NCBI RefSeq assembly: GCF_020171345.1
Contig: NZ_JAIUZM010000001.1
Span: forward strand, 1,426,001 to 1,490,000
Reading direction: 5' to 3'
Source of the DNA: Microbulbifer agarilyticus
Lineage (GTDB): Bacteria > Pseudomonadota > Gammaproteobacteria > Pseudomonadales > Cellvibrionaceae
DNA: 64,000 nucleotides
Below the pieces are notes generated by a model. It saw only the letters and a program-made list of their open reading frames with translations, had not been told where the DNA came from and did not search any database. The position numbers were made by a program, and so were the translations under genes. Below are positions 1 through 7,885 of the stretch, in pieces. Each line of letters starts with the position of its first letter. The first letter of the stretch is position 1.

Positions 1-630
1 GACACCAATCAATTTTCTCCACGGGATCAGTCTAATCAGGAACGTGGAGTGGTTGTTCTTGGCTTTTTAGGTCGACTCGTTGAGAAAAAAGGTGTTGATA
101 TATTGATCAATGCGATGGCAAAACTATCGCCACACCAAACCAATATTAAGCTCGAGATCATGGGTCATGGACCGCTGGAGCAAAGTCTTAAAGCTCTCGT
201 TCAAAGTCACGGATTGACAGAGAATGTCTCTTTCGGCGGTGCTCTACCGCACGATCTTGTTTCCAGTTGGTATGAAAAGATTGATTGCTTCGTGTTTCCC
301 GGGAAAGTCGACTCCAACGGCGATATGGATGGCATTCCGGTCGTGTTGATGGAGGCAATGATGCGTGGGGTCCCGGTAATTGCAACTTCGGTATCGGGAA
401 TTCCTGAACTGGTAATTGATGGCATTACGGGAAGCTTGTCTGAACCTGACGCAAGTGCCTTGGCGGTCTCAATCCAAAATGTCGTAAATGAGACGCCAGA
501 AAGCAGCGTAACAAAAATCAATAATGCAATATCAAAGGTAGAGTCAGAATTTAATCTCGCGAAAAACACACGAATTTTACGCGACAGCTTCGATATCAAT
601 CTCCAGCTTGAGTCATGCCAAATACAATAG
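1..630 (+). CDS. Glycosyltransferase family 4 protein, 5'-truncated by the window edge
   Basis: The reading frame is open from base 1, so the N-terminal acceptor-binding half lies outside the window; about 209 residues of the C-terminal Rossmann half remain. Visible GT-B/GT4 marks are the nucleotide-sugar domain start GFLGRLVEKKGVDILI, a following GHGPLEQSL segment, and the donor-binding E-x7-E-like stretch DGIPVVLMEAMMRGVPVIA followed by GIPELV. Such enzymes transfer a sugar from a nucleotide donor to a lipid-linked glycan at the cytoplasmic face. The stop overlaps the start of the next gene by 16 bases, which indicates translational coupling within the polysaccharide cluster. The donor and acceptor cannot be told from the sequence. 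Confidence 0.88.
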   Translation, partial: DTNQFSPRDQSNQERGVVVLGFLGRLVEKKGVDILINAMAKLSPHQTNIKLEIMGHGPLEQSLKALVQSHGLTENVSFGGALPHDLVSSWYEKIDCFVFPGKVDSNGDMDGIPVVLMEAMMRGVPVIATSVSGIPELVIDGITGSLSEPDASALAVSIQNVVNETPESSVTKINNAISKVESEFNLAKNTRILRDSFDINLQLESCQIQ

Positions 631-2006
631 CATTATTGGCTGTTTTAGTATGGCCATTTCTATCCTTACTGCTATACAGAAAATATAGTGCGTTGACGGC
701 TACCTTCTGGACGATTTTTGGCGCATATATGTTTCTGCCTCAGAAGGTCGCATTTGTACTTCCTATCTTACCCAATATAGACAAGCAAAATGTTGCAGCG
801 TACAGCGCACTCATCGGCTGCTTTCTTATTAAAAAGGTAAAGTTTCGCTTTCCGCCGACATTCAGCAGCAAGTTATTACTTGTTACCGGCCTGCTAATTT
901 CAAGCCTGACGGTACTTACAAATCTCGATCCTGTGTTCACGGGAGTACGGGTGAAACCTGCCCTTTCACCTAAAGACCTAATTTCAATGACATTTCAGAT
1001 GGCATTTACACTGGTTCCATTTGCCCTCGCGTCAATTCTTGTCAAAGACATAAAAGATGGCATTAATGTCCTAAGACTGGTCGCAATTGCTGGGGTTCTC
1101 TACTCGCCGTTGATGATTATCGAAGTGGTGCTGAGCCCGCAGCTCCACACATGGATCTATGGCTTTTTCCCCCATGCGTTTAATCAGCAAATCCGATTTG
1201 GGGGATACCGGCCGGTCGTATTCATGGGGCACGGGCTATTGGTTGCTAATTTTTCTGTTGTTGTCTTGCTCGCAATGACCGGACTATGGAAAGCGAAACA
1301 AAAGATCTTCATTCTGCCAAACATCGTCTTTGTTCTGTATGGATTATTCCTTCTCTTGATATGTAAGTCTGTTGGGGCTTGGCTCCTGGGTACGCTTGGC
1401 TTTCTTATGCTCGCGGTCTTGCCATCAAGACTATCGACTTTGGGCGCGTACATAATTGCATCCGCTGTATTTTTCTATCCAATATTGGCCATGTTTAACT
1501 ACATCCCTCACGACAGACTACTGGAGCTGGCCGCCGTTTTTGGGCCTGATAAGGTTGGTTCGTTGGCGTTCCGATTTGGAAATGAAGAAATCATGCTTGC
1601 ACATGGTCAGGAAAAAATACTGTTCGGTTGGGGAGGGTGGGACCGTAACCGTATTGATGGTGTGGTCACAGATGGTTACTGGATTATCAAGTTTACCCAG
1701 TTTGGTCTACTTGGCTATTTGGTATTCCTTGGACTACCGATGTTAGCAGTAAAAAATGGCAAAGCGTTTTTGAGTAAGATTCGTGATCCACAACATGCTC
1801 AGGTATGTGCGACTTTTTGCGTGACCATCGCAATGCTGATGGTTGATCAGATTCCAAATGCTTCGCAACACAATTGGGTGTTCTTTTTGTATGGCGCTGC
1901 CATCGGTATGTGTGCGAATCATAAGTTTCGAAAATCACGTCGACGTGAATCTGCGGATCGGGAACCCATAATAGGAAACTCGGCTGTGCAACTGCCAGCT
2001 CAATAA
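615..2006 (+). CDS. Polytopic membrane protein, O-antigen polymerase/ligase-like (Wzy/WaaL type)
   Basis: This 463-residue protein is almost entirely hydrophobic, with about ten to twelve predicted membrane segments, and has a larger hydrophilic loop around residues 290-350 containing an Arg-rich stretch and a WGGWDRNRI motif. Size, topology and position between a glycosyltransferase and a sulfotransferase fit the O-antigen polymerase/ligase superfamily, which polymerises or transfers undecaprenyl-linked glycans at the periplasmic face. Polymerase (Wzy) is favoured because the window carries a full Wzx/Wzc/Wza-like export set, but sequence divergence in this family makes Wzy and ligase hard to separate by eye. 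The ATG overlaps the end of the preceding glycosyltransferase by 16 bases. Confidence 0.75.
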   Translation: MPNTIALLAVLVWPFLSLLLYRKYSALTATFWTIFGAYMFLPQKVAFVLPILPNIDKQNVAAYSALIGCFLIKKVKFRFPPTFSSKLLLVTGLLISSLTVLTNLDPVFTGVRVKPALSPKDLISMTFQMAFTLVPFALASILVKDIKDGINVLRLVAIAGVLYSPLMIIEVVLSPQLHTWIYGFFPHAFNQQIRFGGYRPVVFMGHGLLVANFSVVVLLAMTGLWKAKQKIFILPNIVFVLYGLFLLLICKSVGAWLLGTLGFLMLAVLPSRLSTLGAYIIASAVFFYPILAMFNYIPHDRLLELAAVFGPDKVGSLAFRFGNEEIMLAHGQEKILFGWGGWDRNRIDGVVTDGYWIIKFTQFGLLGYLVFLGLPMLAVKNGKAFLSKIRDPQHAQVCATFCVTIAMLMVDQIPNASQHNWVFFLYGAAIGMCANHKFRKSRRRESADREPIIGNSAVQLPAQ

Positions 2007-2033
2007 AATCTTCAGAGAAATTGTGAAAAAATC

Positions 2034-2750
2034 GTGGATATGTTTAGAAGTCTGATTAATGTAATAGGTAAACATCTAGTGCCATTTACAAACCCGCGTG
2101 TGGTGTGCCCGCCTGGAATAATCCCCAAGGGTAGTGGTAAGCCAATTATAGTAGCGTCTGTTATGCGTTCCGGAACACACTTGGCGATAGACTTGCTATT
2201 GAATAATTTCTCAGAGCTGGCGAAGAAACCGCTATATGTCGATGCTGACCAGCTATTTAGAAGTAAGATGAATAGGGACCAATATATCAATAATGGTCTG
2301 CAGATCGGGAGGTGTGTTGTCAAAACCCATTTTCCTCAGGCCGCGCCTGAAAATATGCGAGCGACTATCGAGAAGCTTGTTGAGCAGTCACATGTCATTC
2401 TATTACGTAGGCCGGTAGACCAGACGCTTCGATCGACTCAGTCTTGGGGTCTGGTAAATGATGTTGATCTATATAAACAAAAGGTAGACGACTTTTTTGA
2501 ATTTTGGAGTGGAGTATCGAATGATGTGTTGGAGGTCAACTTCGATGAACTAACGGATCAAGAAAAGTTTCCCGAAATTGTTCAGAAAATATCAAGATTG
2601 ACAGGGCTTAAGGCTAAAGCCAAAACATATTATCCCGTTAATCCAAAAAAAATCAGCACTATGATAATAACGAAGTTGGCAACGCGAATTTTTGGTAAAC
2701 GAGCGCCGGTGATAAATACTGGAATTCGCAGTGGAATGACTCAGCACTAG
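2034..2750 (+). CDS. Sulfotransferase-domain protein
   Basis: This 238-residue protein shows the two PAPS-binding signatures of sulfotransferases: a P-loop-like 5'-phosphosulfate motif, VMRSGTHLAIDLLL (about residues 43-56), and a 3'-phosphate motif, VILLRRPVDQTLRSTQSWG (about residues 121-139). The family moves sulfate from PAPS to sugar or other hydroxyls. Being sandwiched between the polymerase-like protein and a glycosyltransferase points to sulfation of the polymer or its precursor. The GTG at 2034 is given, but an in-frame ATG two codons later (2040) is equally possible. The protein is short for the family, so the acceptor-side region may be minimal. A second, unrelated-length sulfotransferase lies at 12680-13906. 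Confidence 0.8.
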   Translation: MDMFRSLINVIGKHLVPFTNPRVVCPPGIIPKGSGKPIIVASVMRSGTHLAIDLLLNNFSELAKKPLYVDADQLFRSKMNRDQYINNGLQIGRCVVKTHFPQAAPENMRATIEKLVEQSHVILLRRPVDQTLRSTQSWGLVNDVDLYKQKVDDFFEFWSGVSNDVLEVNFDELTDQEKFPEIVQKISRLTGLKAKAKTYYPVNPKKISTMIITKLATRIFGKRAPVINTGIRSGMTQH

Positions 2751-2759
2751 GCCGACAAA

Positions 2760-4118
2760 ATGAAAATTAAAGTACTGTTGGTAATTGAAAGTTGTAATCC
2801 AGAGCTAAGCTCGGTTCCGCTGGTTGGTTATAATTTTTATAAGATTATAAGTGACTTTGCTGATGTTCATTTGGTGACACATTGTCGGAATAAGGAAGCG
2901 CTTTATCGCGCAGGACATACCAGCGACATTACTTATTATGAGCAGACACGCACAGAGATTGCCTACTACAAACTAATAGCATTTCTCACGACTTTCCGCG
3001 GGCGAACTGTTTGGCCACTGCGCCACCTGCTACAGTTTCCAATCTATTTCTTCTTTAACCGTTTCGTTGATCAAGAATTTGCGGAGAATGTCGCCAACGG
3101 TGACTATGAAATCGTCCATGCGTTGACGCCAATTATGCCGCGATATCCGTATTCTATTGCCGCTGCGTGTCGTAAATCTGAGCGAGAAACAAAATTCATT
3201 CTTGGGCCTGTAAACGGTGGTGTTCCCTATCCAGAAGCCTTTCGGAACATAGGAAGACGGGAGTTTAGTTACTTCAATTGGATCCGCAGTGTCGGTGTAT
3301 GGCTGGTACCCGGCTATCGTGCGACCTACAAGCATGCTGACGTAATTTTGACGGGCTCGTCATACACAGACTCCTGGTTAAAAAAGGTATTCCCATCACA
3401 GTCCGCCAAGATGCGTTTGATGTATGAAAATGCCGCCAACGAAATGTTCTATAAATCCGCTTTGCAAATTGGAAAAGAGGCGGAAAGTCGCAGCTTCTGT
3501 GAAGGTAAGTCTACAAATGCTAGGTCCATGTTCAAACTCCTGTTTCTGGGCCGACTGGAGCCATATAAGGGTTGTGATATGATTTTGGAAGCGCTGGCTG
3601 AACTTTCCGAAACGGATAAGGAACATTTGCAGTTTACTATCGTTGGAGACGGTTCCCAGAGGAAACAGCTAACGGATTATGTGGCGAATAACAAGTTAAC
3701 TGCTCTGGTAGATTTCAAAGGCTGGATTCCGCACGCTGATGTACCGGCCGAGTGCAAAGATGCAGATCTTTTTTGTTTTCCGTCGGTTCGTGAATTTGGC
3801 GGAGCAGTTGTGATGGAATCGATGGCAGCCGGGACGCCATGTCTGGTCGTAAACAATGGCGGAATCGGTGAATACGTGACGGAAAATAGTGGTTTTAAGA
3901 TAGAGCCAATATCCCGAGAGCACGTTGTAAAGCAGTTAGCTGAGAAAATCAGATTTTTGAAGGACAACCCTAAGAGACTTTTTGATATGGCCTTAGCGGC
4001 AAGGAAGCAAGCCGAGCTATATTCATGGAAAAATAAAGGCTCGGCACTGGAAAAAATATATAGGCAAGCAATAACGTCGAGTGAGTTCGAATCTATCGAG
4101 CAGGTCAGGCATGTATGA
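2760..4118 (+). CDS. Glycosyltransferase family 4/1 protein
   Basis: A 452-residue GT-B glycosyltransferase. The N-terminal half (about residues 1-240) begins MKIKVLLVIESCNPELSSVP and contains aromatic-rich acceptor-side sequence. The C-terminal half starts at KLLFLGRLEPYKGCDMILEA (about 258-277) and carries the donor-binding REFGGAVVMESMAAGTPCLV motif (about 341-360), with the spaced Glu residues typical of retaining GT4 enzymes. It follows the sulfotransferase by nine bases and probably shares its transcript. Its last 14 bases overlap the convergent glycosyltransferase on the opposite strand, so transcription from the two sides collides here. Sugar specificity is unknown. Confidence 0.9.
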   Translation: MKIKVLLVIESCNPELSSVPLVGYNFYKIISDFADVHLVTHCRNKEALYRAGHTSDITYYEQTRTEIAYYKLIAFLTTFRGRTVWPLRHLLQFPIYFFFNRFVDQEFAENVANGDYEIVHALTPIMPRYPYSIAAACRKSERETKFILGPVNGGVPYPEAFRNIGRREFSYFNWIRSVGVWLVPGYRATYKHADVILTGSSYTDSWLKKVFPSQSAKMRLMYENAANEMFYKSALQIGKEAESRSFCEGKSTNARSMFKLLFLGRLEPYKGCDMILEALAELSETDKEHLQFTIVGDGSQRKQLTDYVANNKLTALVDFKGWIPHADVPAECKDADLFCFPSVREFGGAVVMESMAAGTPCLVVNNGGIGEYVTENSGFKIEPISREHVVKQLAEKIRFLKDNPKRLFDMALAARKQAELYSWKNKGSALEKIYRQAITSSEFESIEQVRHV

Positions 4119-5295
4119 TATGTTGTGCCAGCCGGTTGGCTACACGGCGGTGGCAAAATTTTTCTTCCGCAGTTGCACGAGCGTTTTCCGAGATGGCTTT
4201 TATTTTCCCACTATTTTCCAGAAGGAATAAAATAGCTCGTTTAATATCCTCAACATCTTTTTGCCGCACAAGCATGCCGTCATGCCCGTCCGTAATCATG
4301 TCTCTTGTTCCACCTATAATTGAGCATACGGTAGCAACACCGCATGCCATCGCCTCCATGATTGCTACAGGTGCAGCTTCGCCGAAGCCAAAACTTGTTA
4401 ATACAAAAATATCTGTTGTCTGTAAAATCTTGTTAACTTCCTGCTCTTTTTTGAAGCCCATGAATACGACCTTGTCGGTGAGTCCGAGTTCATGCACTTC
4501 CTGCTCGAGCTTCTCCCGCATTTCGCCGTCACCGACGATCTTATAAATGAAGTTAAGGTTTTCTGGGAGTTGCGCTAATGCCTGCAGCGTATAGGTGTGC
4601 CCTTTGACATACGCCAATCGACTTACGGAGGTCAAGATGATTGGTTTGGTGCCGAATTCCGCGTAAGTACGTGGCAAAAATTTGCTCACATTTACACCCA
4701 TTGGTACAACGTGTACCTGATCTCTAGGGTAGTTCGGAAGTGCGTCCAGAATTTCACTACGCAGCGGTTCTGTCACAGTGATAATTGCAGAAGCGCCTGA
4801 TAACTTCTCTGGATGGTTGCGGCCATACTGATTGAGATTGCCATGAATACAGACACTGTATGTGAATTTACCCGACAGGGCACCGATCGCTACTATATGT
4901 GATGCATCTGCAGATGAATGGACATGAATATGTCCTATCTCTTTTGTTTTGCAATACAACTGAAGATTCGCTGCGAGCGGAATAAATAACAGGGTGCGCA
5001 ACTTGTCTGAAAAGCTAGCCTGTAGCCGAAAGCAATATAGTACTGAACGCATCAGCCAAGGTAGATTTGCCAGGATGTGCGCAATCAGTCGTATGACTGG
5101 GATCTTCGTAAGGTAGTAGGTATCGCTAACCTGAGAAAAAAATTCGTGAAAGTTCTTTGCGCGCGGTTTGCGCGTGGATATGATTTCGACATGGTTGCCC
5201 GCTTCGCGGAGCGCCTGAATCTCACGCCAAAAGAAAATATGTGTTTGTCCGGGAAATTCTGGGATTAGAACTGCCATTCGTCTGCAGTCATGCAT
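4105..5295 (-). CDS. Glycosyltransferase family 4 protein (colanic-acid type)
   Basis: A 396-residue GT-B enzyme that opens with MAVLIPEFPGQTHIFFWREI, the N-terminal style of the WcaL/colanic-acid glycosyltransferase group. The donor domain begins near LTSVSRLAYVKGHTYTLQAL (about residues 222-241) and carries FGFGEAAPVAIMEAMACGVA with the E-x7-E pair. The ATG at 5295 is preceded by AAGGA at good spacing; an internal Met at residue 7 is a possible alternative. It is the only gene on the minus strand in the first 7.8 kb, converges with the gene at 2760-4118 and overlaps it by 14 bases, so it must be transcribed from its own promoter in the 5296-5928 gap. Confidence 0.9.
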   Translation of the reverse strand: MHDCRRMAVLIPEFPGQTHIFFWREIQALREAGNHVEIISTRKPRAKNFHEFFSQVSDTYYLTKIPVIRLIAHILANLPWLMRSVLYCFRLQASFSDKLRTLLFIPLAANLQLYCKTKEIGHIHVHSSADASHIVAIGALSGKFTYSVCIHGNLNQYGRNHPEKLSGASAIITVTEPLRSEILDALPNYPRDQVHVVPMGVNVSKFLPRTYAEFGTKPIILTSVSRLAYVKGHTYTLQALAQLPENLNFIYKIVGDGEMREKLEQEVHELGLTDKVVFMGFKKEQEVNKILQTTDIFVLTSFGFGEAAPVAIMEAMACGVATVCSIIGGTRDMITDGHDGMLVRQKDVEDIKRAILFLLENSGKIKAISENARATAEEKFCHRRVANRLAQHIIHA

Positions 5296-5928
5296 CTTAA
5301 CATCCTTGTTTGATAATCAATTTCTACCTGCTATCACTTGGCGTAGAAAACACGCGATAGCACTAAAACCACCATACTCCTGAGATGTCTCCTTTTCGGG
5401 AGTGGAATGAAGGAATTACTTAGTAAGTTGATCCTTATGCGCGATCGATAACTAAATGTATCGCGTAGGCCGTATCGATATAGATGACGGATGGGATAAT
5501 ACCATAACGGCGCGAAGATCATTGACACAGTCGAAAGGAGACAGGGTAAATGCGCACCATTATTGCTATTTGCACGGATTCGCACTTGGTTAGTTTTCCC
5601 TATGGCGCTATCGGAAGGGTCACACCCTTGTCAGGGTCCCCTAATCCGAGCATCGAATTTTCACGAGCTGGTGGGCATAGGCGTACAAGCCACGACGGAT
5701 GCGACACTAGCACGCGACGCGGAGATAAGCGTTTGAAATATTTTGATGGTTTGCCTGTTGTGCAAGCTAGTAGTTTGTTCTTATAGAATGGAAAATGGTG
5801 TGACCGATTAGTAAATCGTTTCACAAAAAGTGTCAATCGAAGCAAATATTCTCGTCTGAATCTGGAAAAGAAAAGCGGCTAACCCATACTTTTTCTGCTT
5901 TTTTGTACTGCGAGAGACGAGGTAACGA
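5296..5928. other. Intergenic region between divergent genes, no supported gene
   Basis: This 633-base gap separates the minus-strand glycosyltransferase from the plus-strand beta-helix lipoprotein and should hold promoters for both. I see a 6-bp inverted repeat (5440-5445 with 5460-5465) and a GAGG ribosome-binding site just before 5929. Short open frames here have protein sequences without recognisable composition or motifs and are not called. No confident sigma-70 promoter could be picked by eye. Confidence 0.5.
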
Positions 5929-7815
5929 ATGTCCAGGTATTCAATGTACGTTTTGATAATGCTCATTTGTACAGGGTGTGGAGGATGGAATCCACCGGAT
6001 CCGGGAGATGGCGACACCAACAGTCCGCCAGAGATTCAATTGGTTGGTGCCAACAATATCCAACTGCACCACGGTGAAGCGTACGAAGATATGGGCGCCA
6101 CGGCGAACGATAGTGAGGACGGAGACTTGACCGACCAAATAATCGTTACCGGCTTACCGATTACTTCAAATGTACCGGGTAACTACGTTATCGGATATCA
6201 GGTTACGGACTCCGATGGCGCATCCGCATCAATCGAACGACTGGTAAATGTCGCTGAAAACAACGCGCCTACGATCAATTTAAACGGAGCTGCCTCTCTA
6301 GAAGTGGAGCAGAATACAGAATTTTCGGATCCGGGTGCGACAGCGAACGATACAGAGGACGGAAATCTCAACGCGAAAATTGATGTCGCCGGGGAGGTCG
6401 ATACCACAACGCCAGGCACCTACGAACTGATTTACAGTGTCACAGATTCCGCCGGCGCAACGGCAGAAACGACGCGAATGGTAACCGTTGCGCAAGTCAG
6501 TTCATCTTTCTCACATATACCAATTACCATTGAAAAGGCGGGCTTTACCACAATTTTACCCGCGTCTGATTCGCGTCTGATCTATGTAAGCAGCAGCACC
6601 GGGGATAATGCAAACGACGGACTGACTCCTGAAACAGCAGTTAATAGCATTACCCGCGGGAAGGATTTACTGAGAGATGGCAGCCCTGACTGGCTGTTGC
6701 TAAAGATTGGTGACGAATGGCAGGAGGGGCTGGGCAAATGGGTCAAAAGCGGACGATCCGCATCTGAGCCAATGGTTGTGACTGCCTACGGCGAGGGTAC
6801 CAAAAGACCGCTCTTGATGAGCGGTACCAAAGATGGTTTGCGCGCATCCGGTGGGGGCGGATCGCCACTGATCATAGATAACCTTGTTTTTAGTGGACTT
6901 CATCTTTATTCCGAAACACGGGACCCCGATTCACCCAGTTTTACCCAGGTATCGACAAACCGCGGGATCAACTGGTATCGAGGCTGCAGCTACCTGTTGT
7001 TTGAAGATAATTACATCGAGCATTATAAAGAGGGTATTCAGATTCATGATCTGGACAATCTTGATATCAGTGGCGTGGTAATCCGTAGAAATGTAATTGT
7101 CGATTCTTATGCAACCGATACGCACTCTCAGGGCATTTATGTATCGCAGACTGAGGGGGTTCTTATCGAAGAGAACATCTTTGATCACAACGGTTGGCAC
7201 GCGACTTATCCAGGTGCGGTTGCCACAAAATTTAACCACTCGATCTATATCCAGAGTGACAACACGGATATCGACATAAAAAACAATATTATTTCTCGCA
7301 GCTCAAGCCATGGCATGCAGCTACGACCGGGTGGAATTATCGAGGGTAACTTCCTGATTAGGAACCCAATTTCCATATTATTAGGTCGCGCCACAAATTC
7401 ACCGAGCGATGGACAGATCATAAATAATGTGGTGCTAAATGGTAATGATATTGGCCCGGGTGATCTCCGTCGAGGTTGGGGTATTGATTTCAATACGCAG
7501 AATAATGGATTGGTGAAGAACAATATCGTTGCGCATGTGATGAGTGATGCAAGTAATCGTTTTGCGATCAAGGAGTCAGAAAATGCGACATACATCAACA
7601 ACATTGTTTATAAATGGGAAGAGGGTACCGATGACCCTGGGAATTACATAGATCCAGAACGCACAATCGAAGAGTTCGATCAACTCATGGGTGGTGCCGG
7701 TACCTATGATTCGTTCATCGGCAATATCCGCGCACAATCGAGATTAACTTGGAATCCTGATTATTCGGTCAGGCAACTAAGACAATTTTTTGTTGATGGA
7801 TTTAGCGAGCAATAG
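5929..7815 (+). CDS. Lipoprotein with two Ig-like (DUF5011-type) repeats and a parallel beta-helix domain
   Basis: A 628-residue exported protein. A short hydrophobic leader ends in an ICTGC lipobox-like site (Cys around residue 17), somewhat non-canonical. Two tandem Ig-like repeats follow (about 36-112 and 115-190), each with the DUF5011/HYR-like pattern ending in GNYVIGYQVTDSDGA or GTYELIYSVTDSAGA. From about residue 205 the protein becomes a right-handed parallel beta-helix, opening RLIYVSSSTGDNANDG and continuing with many N-N-I turns. Beta-helix proteins of this kind include polysaccharide lyases, epimerases and hydrolases. Its place inside a polymer cluster suggests modification or degradation of the exported polymer, but no catalytic residues can be assigned. 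A paralogue lies tail to tail at 7886-9859. Confidence 0.85.
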   Translation: MSRYSMYVLIMLICTGCGGWNPPDPGDGDTNSPPEIQLVGANNIQLHHGEAYEDMGATANDSEDGDLTDQIIVTGLPITSNVPGNYVIGYQVTDSDGASASIERLVNVAENNAPTINLNGAASLEVEQNTEFSDPGATANDTEDGNLNAKIDVAGEVDTTTPGTYELIYSVTDSAGATAETTRMVTVAQVSSSFSHIPITIEKAGFTTILPASDSRLIYVSSSTGDNANDGLTPETAVNSITRGKDLLRDGSPDWLLLKIGDEWQEGLGKWVKSGRSASEPMVVTAYGEGTKRPLLMSGTKDGLRASGGGGSPLIIDNLVFSGLHLYSETRDPDSPSFTQVSTNRGINWYRGCSYLLFEDNYIEHYKEGIQIHDLDNLDISGVVIRRNVIVDSYATDTHSQGIYVSQTEGVLIEENIFDHNGWHATYPGAVATKFNHSIYIQSDNTDIDIKNNIISRSSSHGMQLRPGGIIEGNFLIRNPISILLGRATNSPSDGQIINNVVLNGNDIGPGDLRRGWGIDFNTQNNGLVKNNIVAHVMSDASNRFAIKESENATYINNIVYKWEEGTDDPGNYIDPERTIEEFDQLMGGAGTYDSFIGNIRAQSRLTWNPDYSVRQLRQFFVDGFSEQ

Positions 7816-7830
7816 GTCATAAATTTGAGC

Positions 7831-7870
7831 ATAAAAACGGCCGCCTGGAATACCAGGCGGCCGTTTTTAT
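7831..7870. terminator. Bidirectional rho-independent terminator
   Basis: A perfect inverted repeat with 18-base arms (7831-7848 and 7853-7870) and an AATA loop. The arms have a G+C-rich core flanked by an A-run on the left and a T-run on the right, so it gives a hairpin plus U-tract on both strands. It sits between the convergent paralogous beta-helix genes and can end both transcripts. Confidence 0.93.
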
Positions 7871-7885
7871 ATCTGATGCGAATAC

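Noticed and set aside
5550..5786. A 78-codon plus-strand frame with a GGAG sequence nine bases before its ATG
   Set aside because: The translation has no signal peptide, domain or plausible composition and sits in a divergent promoter region; overlapping minus-strand frames are just as open.
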